Of a DNA stretch of 64,000 bases, positions 26,471-34,483 are shown in pieces. Position numbers and translations under genes: made by a program. The DNA is from DATFCK01 sp963728975 (GTDB lineage Bacteria; Verrucomicrobiota; Verrucomicrobiia; Chthoniobacterales; UBA10450), in assembly GCA_963728975.1 (NCBI GenBank), contig CAVSMF010000002.1, positions 62,001-126,000 on the forward strand. Reading direction: 5' to 3'. Numbering within the stretch: position 1 is the stretch's first letter; the number at the start of each line of letters is the position of its first letter. The notes beneath the pieces are model-generated. The model saw only the letters and a program-made list of their open reading frames with translations. It did not search any database and had not been told where the DNA came from.

Positions 26471-28228
26471 ATGGTCATGCGCAGGCTCCAATCTAACCAG
26501 GAAGGAAGCGTCCTTGTCATCAGCCTTGGTTTGCTGGTGGTGACGGCCATCTTTATGGCGGCTGCCCTAACCATGACCCAGGGAACGGCCAGAAATTCGA
26601 ATCGCAGCGTGGTGCGGACCACCGCAACTCAGATCGGTCTCGGTGCGACCGACGTCGCTTTTGCGAGCTGGCGGGAAATTGCCCGCCGAAACTGGAGTCA
26701 CGCACCCACCACGGCGGAATTGGCCGCCATCAGGCAACCCCTACCGGCCGATTTTGGAAACGAACCGGGCTACACCGTTTCCAACGTCACCATAAGCGCG
26801 GTCACTCCCCAGTTGGCTGTCCTGTCGGGGAGCGCAACGCCGGTGCCGAGTTTTGGACCGAGCGATGCGACGACCAGTTACTTTTATCTGGCTACAGCCG
26901 ACGTGACGGCGAATGCCCTTGGCAGTCCGGTCGTGACCAAGGTGCGTCGTCTGTTGGAGAAGCAGGTAATTTCGCCGTGGAACTACGCCATCTTTTATGA
27001 CGACGATCTGGAGCTTCATCCGGGGCCGTCTCAGGTCATTACTGGCTGGGTCCATACCAACGGTATTCTTTACACGGGCCACTCGTCCCTGTCCTTCGGA
27101 TCGCGGGTTACCGACGTTCAAGGCTGGTCGATCGGGTTCATGCCGGGTGATGGGCAGCATCCGGGTGAGACTCCGGAGTCTCCTAGCTATCAGGCGGACA
27201 TCCCGCCGGCAAAAGATGTCAACCATCAGCCGTTTGGAATCGATCCCTGGGCGATTTTTGCCGCGCGATATTCGGATGGCTCGAACGATGGTTGGCGCGA
27301 GTTGGTCCAGCGCCCGGTGCCGGGCAAGGCCGATCCGCAGCCCGGTGCGCGCTACTACGGCCAGGCCGACGTTCATATTCTCGTTGACGCTAGCAACAAC
27401 GTTAGTCTCACGGACATTAATGGGAATGCCATCAATGGGTGGAGCACAGGCAAGAACGCACAGCTTTATAACGTTTTTCGCAGCGGAAATGCCGTAAGCA
27501 CCAACACCACCATCCAGGACAATCGGGAGGGCGCCACCGTGCGCCTGGTGACGCTGGACGTCAGCAAGATCACGACCGCCGTTAACAACGGGACTCTTTC
27601 TTTCAACGGCATTGTCTACATCGCCGATACCAGCGCCGGTTCGGGCGGTGCAACTCCCAAACGCGGGATCAAGATCGTCAGTGCCAGCTCGATTCCGAGC
27701 GGCGGGTTGTCCGTCATTACCGAAAACCCGATTTACATACGCGGCAACGTCAACACCGGGCCTAACAATCCGCCATCCAACACCGTGCCCGATCCCACTC
27801 AACCGTTTGGCAGCGGATACACGCCGCAACCTACCCTTTTTGCAGCGGACTCGATCAACATTCTCTCCAACGCCTGGGTGGATGCCAACTCAACCCAGGG
27901 CACTTCCGGGAGGAAAGCGACCAACACCACGGTCAACGCCGCCCTCCTGGGCGGTAATGTCCCGACCGGGACCGTGGGCACAAATTACTCGGGAGGCGCT
28001 GAAAATTTCCCGCGCTTTCTTGAAGATTGGTCGGACATCTACCTCACCTATTACGGTTCGATGGTTTGCCTGTACGAAAGCGCTCAGGGAAGCGGTATCT
28101 GGGGCAAGTCCAATGTTTACGTTCCCCCGACCCGGCGGTGGTATTTCGATGAGTCGCTTCGCCAAAATCCGCCGCCGGGCAATCTCACCACGGTTAATTA
28201 TCTGAAGGATCGATGGTGGATCGAATGA
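26471..28228 (+). CDS. PilX-like N-terminal domain protein, large
   Basis: A 585-residue protein whose start fits the PilX N-terminal pattern: a short basic leader, then NQEGSVLVISLGLLVVTAIF forming one hydrophobic helix, followed by polar TMTQGTARNSNRS. The remaining 530 residues form a large extracytoplasmic part with many Gly, Asn and Thr residues, including AIFYDDDLELHPGPSQVITG near 175 and a Trp-rich end. It is much longer than typical PilX (about 200 residues), so it may be an adhesin-like tip pilin. Its TGA overlaps the next start as ATGA (28225-28228). Confidence 0.75.
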   Translation: MVMRRLQSNQEGSVLVISLGLLVVTAIFMAAALTMTQGTARNSNRSVVRTTATQIGLGATDVAFASWREIARRNWSHAPTTAELAAIRQPLPADFGNEPGYTVSNVTISAVTPQLAVLSGSATPVPSFGPSDATTSYFYLATADVTANALGSPVVTKVRRLLEKQVISPWNYAIFYDDDLELHPGPSQVITGWVHTNGILYTGHSSLSFGSRVTDVQGWSIGFMPGDGQHPGETPESPSYQADIPPAKDVNHQPFGIDPWAIFAARYSDGSNDGWRELVQRPVPGKADPQPGARYYGQADVHILVDASNNVSLTDINGNAINGWSTGKNAQLYNVFRSGNAVSTNTTIQDNREGATVRLVTLDVSKITTAVNNGTLSFNGIVYIADTSAGSGGATPKRGIKIVSASSIPSGGLSVITENPIYIRGNVNTGPNNPPSNTVPDPTQPFGSGYTPQPTLFAADSINILSNAWVDANSTQGTSGRKATNTTVNAALLGGNVPTGTVGTNYSGGAENFPRFLEDWSDIYLTYYGSMVCLYESAQGSGIWGKSNVYVPPTRRWYFDESLRQNPPPGNLTTVNYLKDRWWIE

Positions 28229-28959
28229 GGTTCGCAGCTCTCATGGACGTTGGCAGGATGCGGCTCGTTCTCGGCGGCGTCACGCTATTACTGGCGGCGC
28301 CGCTCGAGGCGGACCAACTAACCGTCCAGACACAAGCTGCCGAGCACACCCTGGCCGCGGCGGTGGAGAAGCAGTCACTTGATGGGGCCGTCTGCACCCA
28401 AGTCTGCTTCACCAGGGGAGAACGCGCATTTCGTTACACACCGCCGGCGGGGTGGAAAGTGCGGGCCAGTTCCGGCCAGGTCGTTTTGTCGCGCGGCAAG
28501 GTCACTGCTCAGCTTTTCATAACGGTCAAAGGTGGTTCTCGAAATTCTACCGAAGCTTCCGCGGAGGAGTTGAAGCAATTCCAGCAGGAAACTGCGGCGC
28601 GCGCGCCCGCGTCGCGGGCAGCCACCTTGAGCGTTTTCCCTTTTAAAGTCGGGAACCTCATCGTTGTCGAAAGCTCTGCATCCTACGTCGCCGGCGGACG
28701 TCCGCAGGTCCTTCATCGAATACGAACATTCGGCGGTGATTGGAAAATCCAGGCCGAGATTACCGGGCCGCAAGAAGATGTCGCGCAGTTGGACGCCCAG
28801 ATTGCGCAGAGCTTGTGCAGCTTGGAAGTGCAAACACGTCAGGACGTTAGAAACGAGGCGGCCAGGCGCGAAGCCTCGGTCCTGGCCAAACTCGCCACGG
28901 TGGAGCAGGAACATCATGCCAGCCGGCGGCCCGTTCGAGGCCGGCTGCTCAGTCAATAG
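28225..28959 (+). CDS. Secreted protein of unknown function, last gene of the pilin-like operon
   Basis: A 244-residue protein with a signal peptide; MRLVLGGVTLLLAAPLEA is the clearest part and could also be the true start at 28258. The body contains a Cys pair (AVCTQVCFTRGE), a segment reading RYTPPAGWKVRASSGQVVLS, and a beta-rich domain to about residue 215 ending QIAQSLCSLEV. The layout resembles small PsbP/DUF1795-like folds but I do not assign it. Its start overlaps the PilX-like stop, so it belongs to the same transcript. Confidence 0.65.
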   Translation: MRFAALMDVGRMRLVLGGVTLLLAAPLEADQLTVQTQAAEHTLAAAVEKQSLDGAVCTQVCFTRGERAFRYTPPAGWKVRASSGQVVLSRGKVTAQLFITVKGGSRNSTEASAEELKQFQQETAARAPASRAATLSVFPFKVGNLIVVESSASYVAGGRPQVLHRIRTFGGDWKIQAEITGPQEDVAQLDAQIAQSLCSLEVQTRQDVRNEAARREASVLAKLATVEQEHHASRRPVRGRLLSQ

Positions 28960-29014
28960 CTGCCGCGACCGCGGCTTACTTCCGGGTTTCATCCGGTCTC
29001 GGTCAATAAATCGG

Positions 29015-29043
29015 TTGACAAGACGCCCTGAGACTCGCAGAGT
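29015..29043 (+). promoter_or_regulatory. Candidate rpoZ promoter
   Basis: TTGACA (29015-29020), a 17-base spacer and CAGAGT (29038-29043) precede rpoZ by about 120 bases. The -35 is perfect but the -10 matches TATAAT at only 3 of 6 positions. Confidence 0.3.
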
Positions 29044-29166
29044 TTCGGCTCGTTTTTTATGGCGACGCTCGTCCCGCGATTTACCCCCGATGGCCTAACC
29101 GCCAGGGTGCCCGCCCTTCTTCAATTCCCGATAGAAGCAAACCGCACCGTCCGATCCTTGCGTAAT

Positions 29167-29382
29167 ATGACCACTCAACTTCTCCAGGAGGCAACCCAAG
29201 TCATTCCCAACCAGCAAATTCTCATTAACGTGGTCTCCAAGCGAGTGCGTCAGCTCGGGTTGGGCCATCGGCCCATGGTCGAAACCGCCCCCCGCGATTC
29301 GCTCACAGATATCGCGCTTAAGGAGATTATCGCCGGTAAGCTGGCCTACGAGGCCAAAGATTCGGGCGAGAGCGGTTCCTAG
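29167..29382 (+). CDS. rpoZ: DNA-directed RNA polymerase omega subunit
   Basis: A 71-residue omega subunit, which helps beta' fold and keeps the RNA polymerase assembled. The family pattern is visible: NQQILINVVSKRVRQL corresponds to the conserved helix with R-V-x-Q-L, and SLTDIALKEIIAGKL to the helix with A-L-x-E-I. The frame is open upstream to 29059, but only ATG 29167 gives the family length. It lies 30 bp before smpB with a hairpin in the gap, suggesting an rpoZ-smpB transcript. Confidence 0.88.
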   Translation: MTTQLLQEATQVIPNQQILINVVSKRVRQLGLGHRPMVETAPRDSLTDIALKEIIAGKLAYEAKDSGESGS

Positions 29383-29389
29383 ACGGGAG

Positions 29390-29407
29390 CGCAGGCCTTC
29401 GCCTGCG
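29390..29407. repeat. Short hairpin between rpoZ and smpB
   Basis: A perfect 7-bp stem (CGCAGGC / GCCTGCG) with the loop CTTC lies in the 30-bp gap, ending 5 bases before the smpB start. It could occlude the smpB ribosome site or be a small REP-type palindrome. Confidence 0.45.
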
Positions 29408-29412
29408 GCAAT

Positions 29413-29874
29413 ATGGCGGCTGAGTCGATCCTCAATCGCAAGGCGTTGCGGGATTACCACATCCTTGAGCGGTACGAGGCAGGAATCGAATTAAAAGGTA
29501 GCGAGGTCAAATCTGTTCGCGCCGGCAAGGCCAACATCAGCGACGCCTTTGCTCGAATCGAAAATGGCCAAGCTTTTCTTTACAACGCCGATATTCAGCC
29601 CTACGAGCGAGCCAGTCACGACATCCCGGCAGCCAAACGCGTACGCAAGCTATTGCTTCACCGGAACGAGATCGACAAACTTTACGGCGAAACGCAGGTA
29701 AACGGCCGCGCCCTGGTCGCGCTGAAGCTTTACTGGAAGAATGGAAAACTCAAAGCCGAACTGGCGGTCGCCCAAGGCAAGGTGGCACGCGACAAACGGG
29801 CCGATTTGAAAAAACGGGCGGTTGATCGCGAGACCGCCCGTGAGGTCGCCCGGTTCAACCGCAAGCACGGATGA
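29413..29874 (+). CDS. smpB: SsrA-binding protein SmpB
   Basis: A 153-residue SmpB, the tmRNA partner for rescue of stalled ribosomes. Family motifs are present: LNRKALRDYHILERYEAGIE at the start, GSEVKSVRAGKANISDAFA near residue 30, and NGKLKAELAVAQGK near 110. The basic C-terminal tail KKRAVDRETAREVARFNRK enters the ribosome mRNA channel. It follows rpoZ closely. The tmRNA gene itself is not in the window. Confidence 0.96.
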   Translation: MAAESILNRKALRDYHILERYEAGIELKGSEVKSVRAGKANISDAFARIENGQAFLYNADIQPYERASHDIPAAKRVRKLLLHRNEIDKLYGETQVNGRALVALKLYWKNGKLKAELAVAQGKVARDKRADLKKRAVDRETAREVARFNRKHG

Positions 29875-30042
29875 GAACAGGCAGGCCCGGGCGATGAATC
29901 GCGGTCTGGGTTTGGAAACGCGAGGTCTGGCTCCCCGTTGGCTGACACGTTTAGCCGATCAACCAAATCAGGCGCAGCAATGAGAGCAGGGAAGAATCGT
30001 TGTGACTGGTGCCGGCCGGTTCCTGACTGAAGCGATTGAATA

Positions 30043-30070
30043 TTGGACGTTCAAACTCGAGGGTTGAACG
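30043..30070. repeat. Short-word repeat of the GGACGTT / TTGAACG type
   Basis: TTGGACGTTCAA followed by GGGTTGAACG lies just before thpR. It is related in word content to the AACGTCCAAC array at 32100-32131. Confidence 0.45.
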
Positions 30071-30081
30071 TTTCTTGGGAA

Positions 30082-30654
30082 ATGACCAAGCGCCTCTTTG
30101 CAGCTATCGATCTGCCACCGACGGTTCAGGAAACACTGGCCGATCTCAATCCGCAGATCCGGGGCGTTCGTTGGACCAACCCGGACCAAATCCATCTGAC
30201 TCTGGGCTTTTTTGGAGATGTGGCCGAGGAAATCGTTCTCAGGTTTCGGGAAAAACTGAGCGCGATCGAGTTCGGCGCCTTTTTTTTGCCCGTTCTCGGT
30301 TTGGGATGTTTTCCACCAAGGGGTTTGCTCAAAGTCATTTGGATCGGAGTTGGCCGCGGCCATCCTCATCTTTTTCAGGTGCACAAGCGGGTCCATGAAG
30401 CGGCGCTGGGCGCCGGTCTCGAGGTCGAACTGCATCCCTGGCATCCCCACATCACCCTGGCTCGCTGCCGCGAGGCCAACGCCGTCGCGGTGCGAAAGTT
30501 TTTGAAGGCCAACGCCGATTTTGATGCCGGACTGATCCGAGTTGAAGCTTTTCATCTCTATTCGAGCAAACTGACGCCGGCAGGTCCGGTTCATACGCGA
30601 GAGCTGACCATTTCTTGCAGCCAGCCATCATCCGATCTGCGACGACTCGGCTAG
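30082..30654 (+). CDS. thpR: RNA 2',3'-cyclic phosphodiesterase ThpR
   Basis: A 190-residue 2H phosphoesterase of the ThpR/LigT branch. It opens MTKRLFAAIDLPPTVQETLA and carries HLTLGFFG (His38, Thr40) and HITLARCR (His123, Thr125), the two catalytic H-x-T-x motifs. ThpR opens 2',3'-cyclic phosphate RNA ends to 2'-phosphate. The ATG at 30082 starts the family sequence; the longer in-frame start at 30043 would translate a short-word repeat and is rejected. It is separated from smpB by 207 bp and convergent with the unknown small gene. Confidence 0.92.
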   Translation: MTKRLFAAIDLPPTVQETLADLNPQIRGVRWTNPDQIHLTLGFFGDVAEEIVLRFREKLSAIEFGAFFLPVLGLGCFPPRGLLKVIWIGVGRGHPHLFQVHKRVHEAALGAGLEVELHPWHPHITLARCREANAVAVRKFLKANADFDAGLIRVEAFHLYSSKLTPAGPVHTRELTISCSQPSSDLRRLG

Positions 30655-30693
30655 AGCAGACGACCGGAGCTGCCGCCAGCCAAAGCCAAACCT

Positions 30694-30912
30694 CTAAGCG
30701 GTCGGAGAGGAAATGTCATCGTCCATCACGCTGCCAGGTTCGTTATCGTCTTCTTCGGCTATTCGCGATGGGATCAAAATTGCGTCCCGCATGCCGTGCA
30801 CGAATTTCTTATCCGCCGGCGCGATAGTAGCCAGTGCGCCCCTGAGCTTTACCCGATCGTCTTCCACAAAGTAGTAAGGGCACAGGCGCACCCGCCCTTT
30901 CATCGCTTTCAT
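30694..30912 (-). CDS. Small protein of unknown function, coupled to the upstream gene
   Basis: A 72-residue protein, basic at the N-terminus (MKAMKGRVRLCPYYFVEDDR) and strongly acidic at the C-terminus (EEDDNEPGSVMDDDISS). Its ATG overlaps the TGA of the 393-residue gene before it (ATGA at 30909-30912), which is the main reason to accept it as real. No domain is recognisable. The pair is transcribed towards thpR and downstream of ruvA on the same strand. Confidence 0.6.
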   Translation of the reverse strand: MKAMKGRVRLCPYYFVEDDRVKLRGALATIAPADKKFVHGMRDAILIPSRIAEEDDNEPGSVMDDDISSPTA

Positions 30913-32090
30913 TTCGCCGGCATCCGGGTTCCAGGTACCTGGTGGCTGAACAGGCGGCCCTTATGAAAGCGTTGCATGATCGTGGGCGAAGAGTCGAATG
31001 TGGCAAGCGCATTTTCGATTCGGCGGTCCCACTCGGCGTGGGAGAGGTCCGATCCGAGAGCGACGCCGCGGCTGCCCCAACCCAGCGGAGAAAATCCGCT
31101 CACTTTCAAAAGCAGATCGCGATCTTTTTGGCTTAATTTAGCCGCTTCGCGCCAGCTGTGGATTTCGAGACGCGGGATTACGGCATGCTGGGGCAATGGG
31201 GCGGGATCGAGCAACCAGGAATAGGGAATGACCTCCTGCAGTTTGGCGAAATATTTCTCGCCCAGTTCGCGCCGCCAAAACTCGCGCAGCGGTTGCATCC
31301 AAAACAAGGCAAACCACATCTTCTCTTCCAGATACGGTTTGATCGGCGGGGTCACCGTGATTTTTCCCGCGGCCGCTGCGGCCAGAGTCCGGTCGATTTG
31401 CGGAATGTTCGGCAGATCGAATAATTCAAAGAACCGGTAAACGGCGCGCCCCTCTTGCGGCTCATAATTTTCAGCGGCGACAGACCGCCACGAGGGGATC
31501 GATGCCGGACCTCCGAAGGTCCCGTTTATTTTTCGATTGAGCTGCCCAGCCAACCATTCCATTTCCGGGCGGTAAGTAGATGCTTCCTGCGAAATAACGA
31601 TGTCTCCACCGTGCGGCAGGACAGTTTGAAATCCGTCCAGCATCCCGGTCGGCCCGCCTACGATTTCCTGGTCGAACTGCGAATAGGTTTGATTCAGCCA
31701 GCCGGTTAGGCCGATCCCGCCCGGAACAGAGTCGATTTCGGCGATGATGTATCCGCCGTCAGTCAGAATGAGATCGGGCCGGATAATCCGCGGGAGATCG
31801 TCGCGAATTTCTTTTCGGCGGGAGAATTCAACCAGTTCGCTGGGCTTTCCCGCGTCCAGATAGCGCGCCACCCATTCTGGCTGTTTTCCCTTGAGGCTGA
31901 GTTGATAAAGTTGATTGCAGGCGCGCTGGAAAACAAAAAGTCGATGGCCGAGCTGTTCGAGTTCCGCCAGAAATTTCTTCTCGATCGGAAACGGGTCGGG
32001 CGAAAGGAGCCAGTCCTTTTCGGCAAACAGTCCCTCCGGGGGAAAAGCGGCACGGATTGCGGCCAGTTTGTCGTCAACGCCGGAGGTCAT
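30909..32090 (-). CDS. Conserved-looking protein of unknown function, 393 residues
   Basis: A soluble 393-residue protein without signal peptide or helices of membrane type. Notable segments are IIRPDLILTDGGYIIAEID followed by SVPGGIGLTGWLNQTYSQF (about 100-140), a central EEKMWFALFWMQPLREFWRR, and a C-terminal SGFSPLGWGSRGVALG. The acidic strand plus glycine loop faintly recalls ATP-grasp-like enzymes such as glutathionylspermidine synthase, but I cannot support that assignment. The ATG at 32090 is preferred; a longer frame to 32129 would translate the AACGTCCAAC repeat. It is coupled by ATGA to the small gene after it and lies 101 bp after ruvA. Confidence 0.7.
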   Translation of the reverse strand: MTSGVDDKLAAIRAAFPPEGLFAEKDWLLSPDPFPIEKKFLAELEQLGHRLFVFQRACNQLYQLSLKGKQPEWVARYLDAGKPSELVEFSRRKEIRDDLPRIIRPDLILTDGGYIIAEIDSVPGGIGLTGWLNQTYSQFDQEIVGGPTGMLDGFQTVLPHGGDIVISQEASTYRPEMEWLAGQLNRKINGTFGGPASIPSWRSVAAENYEPQEGRAVYRFFELFDLPNIPQIDRTLAAAAAGKITVTPPIKPYLEEKMWFALFWMQPLREFWRRELGEKYFAKLQEVIPYSWLLDPAPLPQHAVIPRLEIHSWREAAKLSQKDRDLLLKVSGFSPLGWGSRGVALGSDLSHAEWDRRIENALATFDSSPTIMQRFHKGRLFSHQVPGTRMPAK

Positions 32091-32099
32091 TTGAGAGAT

Positions 32100-32131
32100 A
32101 ACGTCCAACGTCCAACCTTCAACGTCCAACG
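32100..32131. repeat. Short-word array, unit AACGTCCAAC
   Basis: Three slightly varied direct copies of the 10-base word AACGTCCAAC/CTTCAACG lie between ruvA and the unknown gene. Confidence 0.65.
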
Positions 32132-32151
32132 CGGAATCTCACGGGGCAAAC

Positions 32152-32176
32152 TTGTAGGGCGTCTCTGTGAGACGCC
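32152..32176. repeat. REP-like palindrome GGCGTCTC-TGT-GAGACGCC
   Basis: A perfect 8-bp stem with a 3-base loop (32158-32176), preceded by TTGTAG. Two further copies in the opposite orientation, followed by CTACAA, are at 57171-57195 and 57277-57301. Confidence 0.75.
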
Positions 32177-32191
32177 AGGGCCACTGGCAAA

Positions 32192-32803
32192 TTATCGGCC
32201 TGCGGTCATTTGTTTAAGGGCAATTTTAACCAGGTCTTCCGCCGATTTTTCCGTTTCCTTCTCCTGCAAATCCCGAATGACCCGGTGCGCCTCGACCTGC
32301 TTGTATCCGAGGGCGATCAAAGCCAGGACCGCTTCGTTAGCGCGTCCCTGTTCGGGTGTCGGGGCATGCGCGGCGCTGGCCGCTTCCCAGGCCGCTGCGA
32401 CACCGACCTTGTCTTTTAATTCCAGGACGATGCGTTCTGCGGTTTTTTTACCGAGGCCGCTGATCTTGGAAAGAGAGGCGACATCGGAGTTGACCACAGC
32501 CGCCTTGAAATTGGTTACGCTCATCCCGCTAAGGACGGCCAGGGCCAGTTTCGGACCGATTCCGGTAACATTGTTCACCAGCAGCCGAAACAAGTCGCGT
32601 TCGGCCGCGCTCATGAAACCGTAGAGGATGTGGGCATCTTCCCGCACCGCCAGGTGAGTGAGAATGCGAATCGGTTGGCCGACGGCAGGCAGTTTATCGT
32701 AACTGGAGAGTGGAATGAAGACTTCATAGCCGATACCATTCACGGCGATAACGGCCTGGGTCGGTAATGCGTTGGTGAGTTTGCCCTCTAGAAAAGTGAT
32801 CAT
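32192..32803 (-). CDS. ruvA: Holliday junction DNA helicase subunit RuvA
   Basis: A 203-residue RuvA, which binds four-way junctions and loads RuvB for branch migration. Domain I (MITFLEGKL...VNGIGYEVFIPL) is an OB fold. Domain II has two helix-hairpin-helix motifs, NVTGIGPKLALAVLSG near 75 and ISGLGKKTAERIVLEL near 112. Domain III (from about 150) is the RuvB-contacting helical domain with ALIALGYKQVEAHRVI. The length is normal. ruvB and ruvC are not adjacent. Confidence 0.96.
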   Translation of the reverse strand: MITFLEGKLTNALPTQAVIAVNGIGYEVFIPLSSYDKLPAVGQPIRILTHLAVREDAHILYGFMSAAERDLFRLLVNNVTGIGPKLALAVLSGMSVTNFKAAVVNSDVASLSKISGLGKKTAERIVLELKDKVGVAAAWEAASAAHAPTPEQGRANEAVLALIALGYKQVEAHRVIRDLQEKETEKSAEDLVKIALKQMTAGR

Positions 32804-32845
32804 CTGGAATTGTTAAAGCGAAAAACCGTTAAATGATCAACCGGA

Positions 32846-34469
32846 TCAGTCCGGTTTCAACATCAGGGTCAGTTCCATCCGTTTGCCTTTTGCAATATTG
32901 AATCCGCGGGTGGAAAACATTTTCCAGTTTCCCGGATGTTTTGGGAACAAGCCGGTCACGAGAGCTGTCGGCACGATAACGAACCGCGGTCCGGATCCAG
33001 CCATGTAATCGGCAGCTTTTTTTTGATTCAGCGGTGTAAGAAAACCGTTTACCCGCGAGCGAAAATACCAAACCAGACTCGGCTCGGTGTAACCGATGGC
33101 CCCAAATTCCATTTCCGGCCGCAAATACCGCCTCGATTTTTCAAAGAGAGCGTGACCTGGAAAAAAGAATCGGGCGATCAGGGGAGGACCCAGCAGGGCG
33201 ATAGCCAGCCACAGAGCAGCGGTGGTCATGGCCAGACCGGTGAATCCAGTCCCGCGTTTTTCGACCATCGGCATTCGGTTGCGAATCCAACGGTGCGACT
33301 TCCTCTGCCGTTGGCGTCTCGGAAGATGTCGCGGGCCGGCCGGACCAATGGCGCGCCAGCAAGAGCGCGAGCAAAGGAAAGGCGGGGAGGGTATAGTGGG
33401 GCAACTTCGTTTTCACCAGGGTGAAAATCAGGAAAATGATCCCAATCCGGATCAGCAAATAGTTATCGAGCTTGTCGCGGCCCCTGTCACCCGGCCTCAC
33501 GCTGCCCGATCCCTGGGCCCGCCACAATTTTCGGCTCAGCCATGGCAGCTTGATCGACCAGGGGAAAAAGCTGAAGAACACGGTCACCAGGTAGTAGGGG
33601 AGCAACGCCAGATATCCAATCACAGAATTTGCGCCGTGCCCTTCCATTGCCCCGAACGAGCGGGCGATCACGTGACGGCCGATTCCGATTTTGAAAAATT
33701 CGCCCCCGGTTTGGATCAGAGCCGGCGCCGCCCAGATGGCGACGATCGCCAGCATCAGCAGAACGCCGCGCACCAGTTTAAAGTGTGGATTCACCTTGAA
33801 GTGGCGGCGCGAAACCTTGGTCACACCGATGGTCAGGAGCGGCACCCAACCGATGGGGCCTTTGGCCAGGAAGGCCAGGGCCAGCGAAATGTAAAAGATC
33901 CACCACCACGATCTTTGATAAGGCGGAACTGCCCGGCGGGCGGCGGCGCTGTCGTCGGTGTTTACCGGAGCCCGGGCAAGATTCCAACCGCTCCAGTAGG
34001 CCAGGGTGATGAAGAAGACCAGCCACATGTCGGCCACGGCGGCTTTGGCGTGGATAAAGGTTTGAAGCGAAAGGGTAAAAATGACGACCGCCCACCAGCC
34101 GGTTCTTGTTCCGCCGATCCGGCAGCCCCAGACAAAAATTGCCAATCCGGTTAGCGCGGCCGCGACCGCGGACGGGAAACGCGCCGCGAAGTCAGTTTCA
34201 CCGAAGACTCGGTAGCTGGCCGCCTGGGCCCAGTAGGTGAGGGGCGGTTTGTCAAAACGAACATGGTTATTGAAATACGGAACAACATAATTGCCGCGTT
34301 CGATCATTTCACGCGAAGCTTCGGCGAAACGCGGCTCGTCCCGATCGACCAGAGGCAGGGTCCAGGTCCCGGCGATGTGAAACAATACACAGCCGATAAA
34401 CAAGAGAAGGCAGTTGCGGGCGCCGGATTTCAAACTAGCGATTGCAAAATAACGTCCGAAAGCCGACAA
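32846..34469 (-). pseudogene. GT39-type glycosyltransferase (ArnT-like), split by one frameshift
   Basis: Two overlapping frames, 34469 down to about 33290 and about 33270 down to 32846, together form one membrane glycosyltransferase of about 540 residues. The N-terminal part has the family loop PLVDRDEPRFAEASREM with the catalytic Asp-Glu, then FDKPPLTYW and about ten hydrophobic helices. The second piece continues with one more helix (TTAALWLAIALLGPPLIARF) and a periplasmic tail. Enzymes of this family move sugars from polyprenyl phosphate to lipid A or proteins. The shift lies around 33250-33310 and again fits one surplus base. Both pieces are otherwise intact, so a sequence error is possible. 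It is divergent from the PAP2 gene, 14 bp away. Confidence 0.8.
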
Positions 34470-34483
34470 CGGGAATCTAATTC

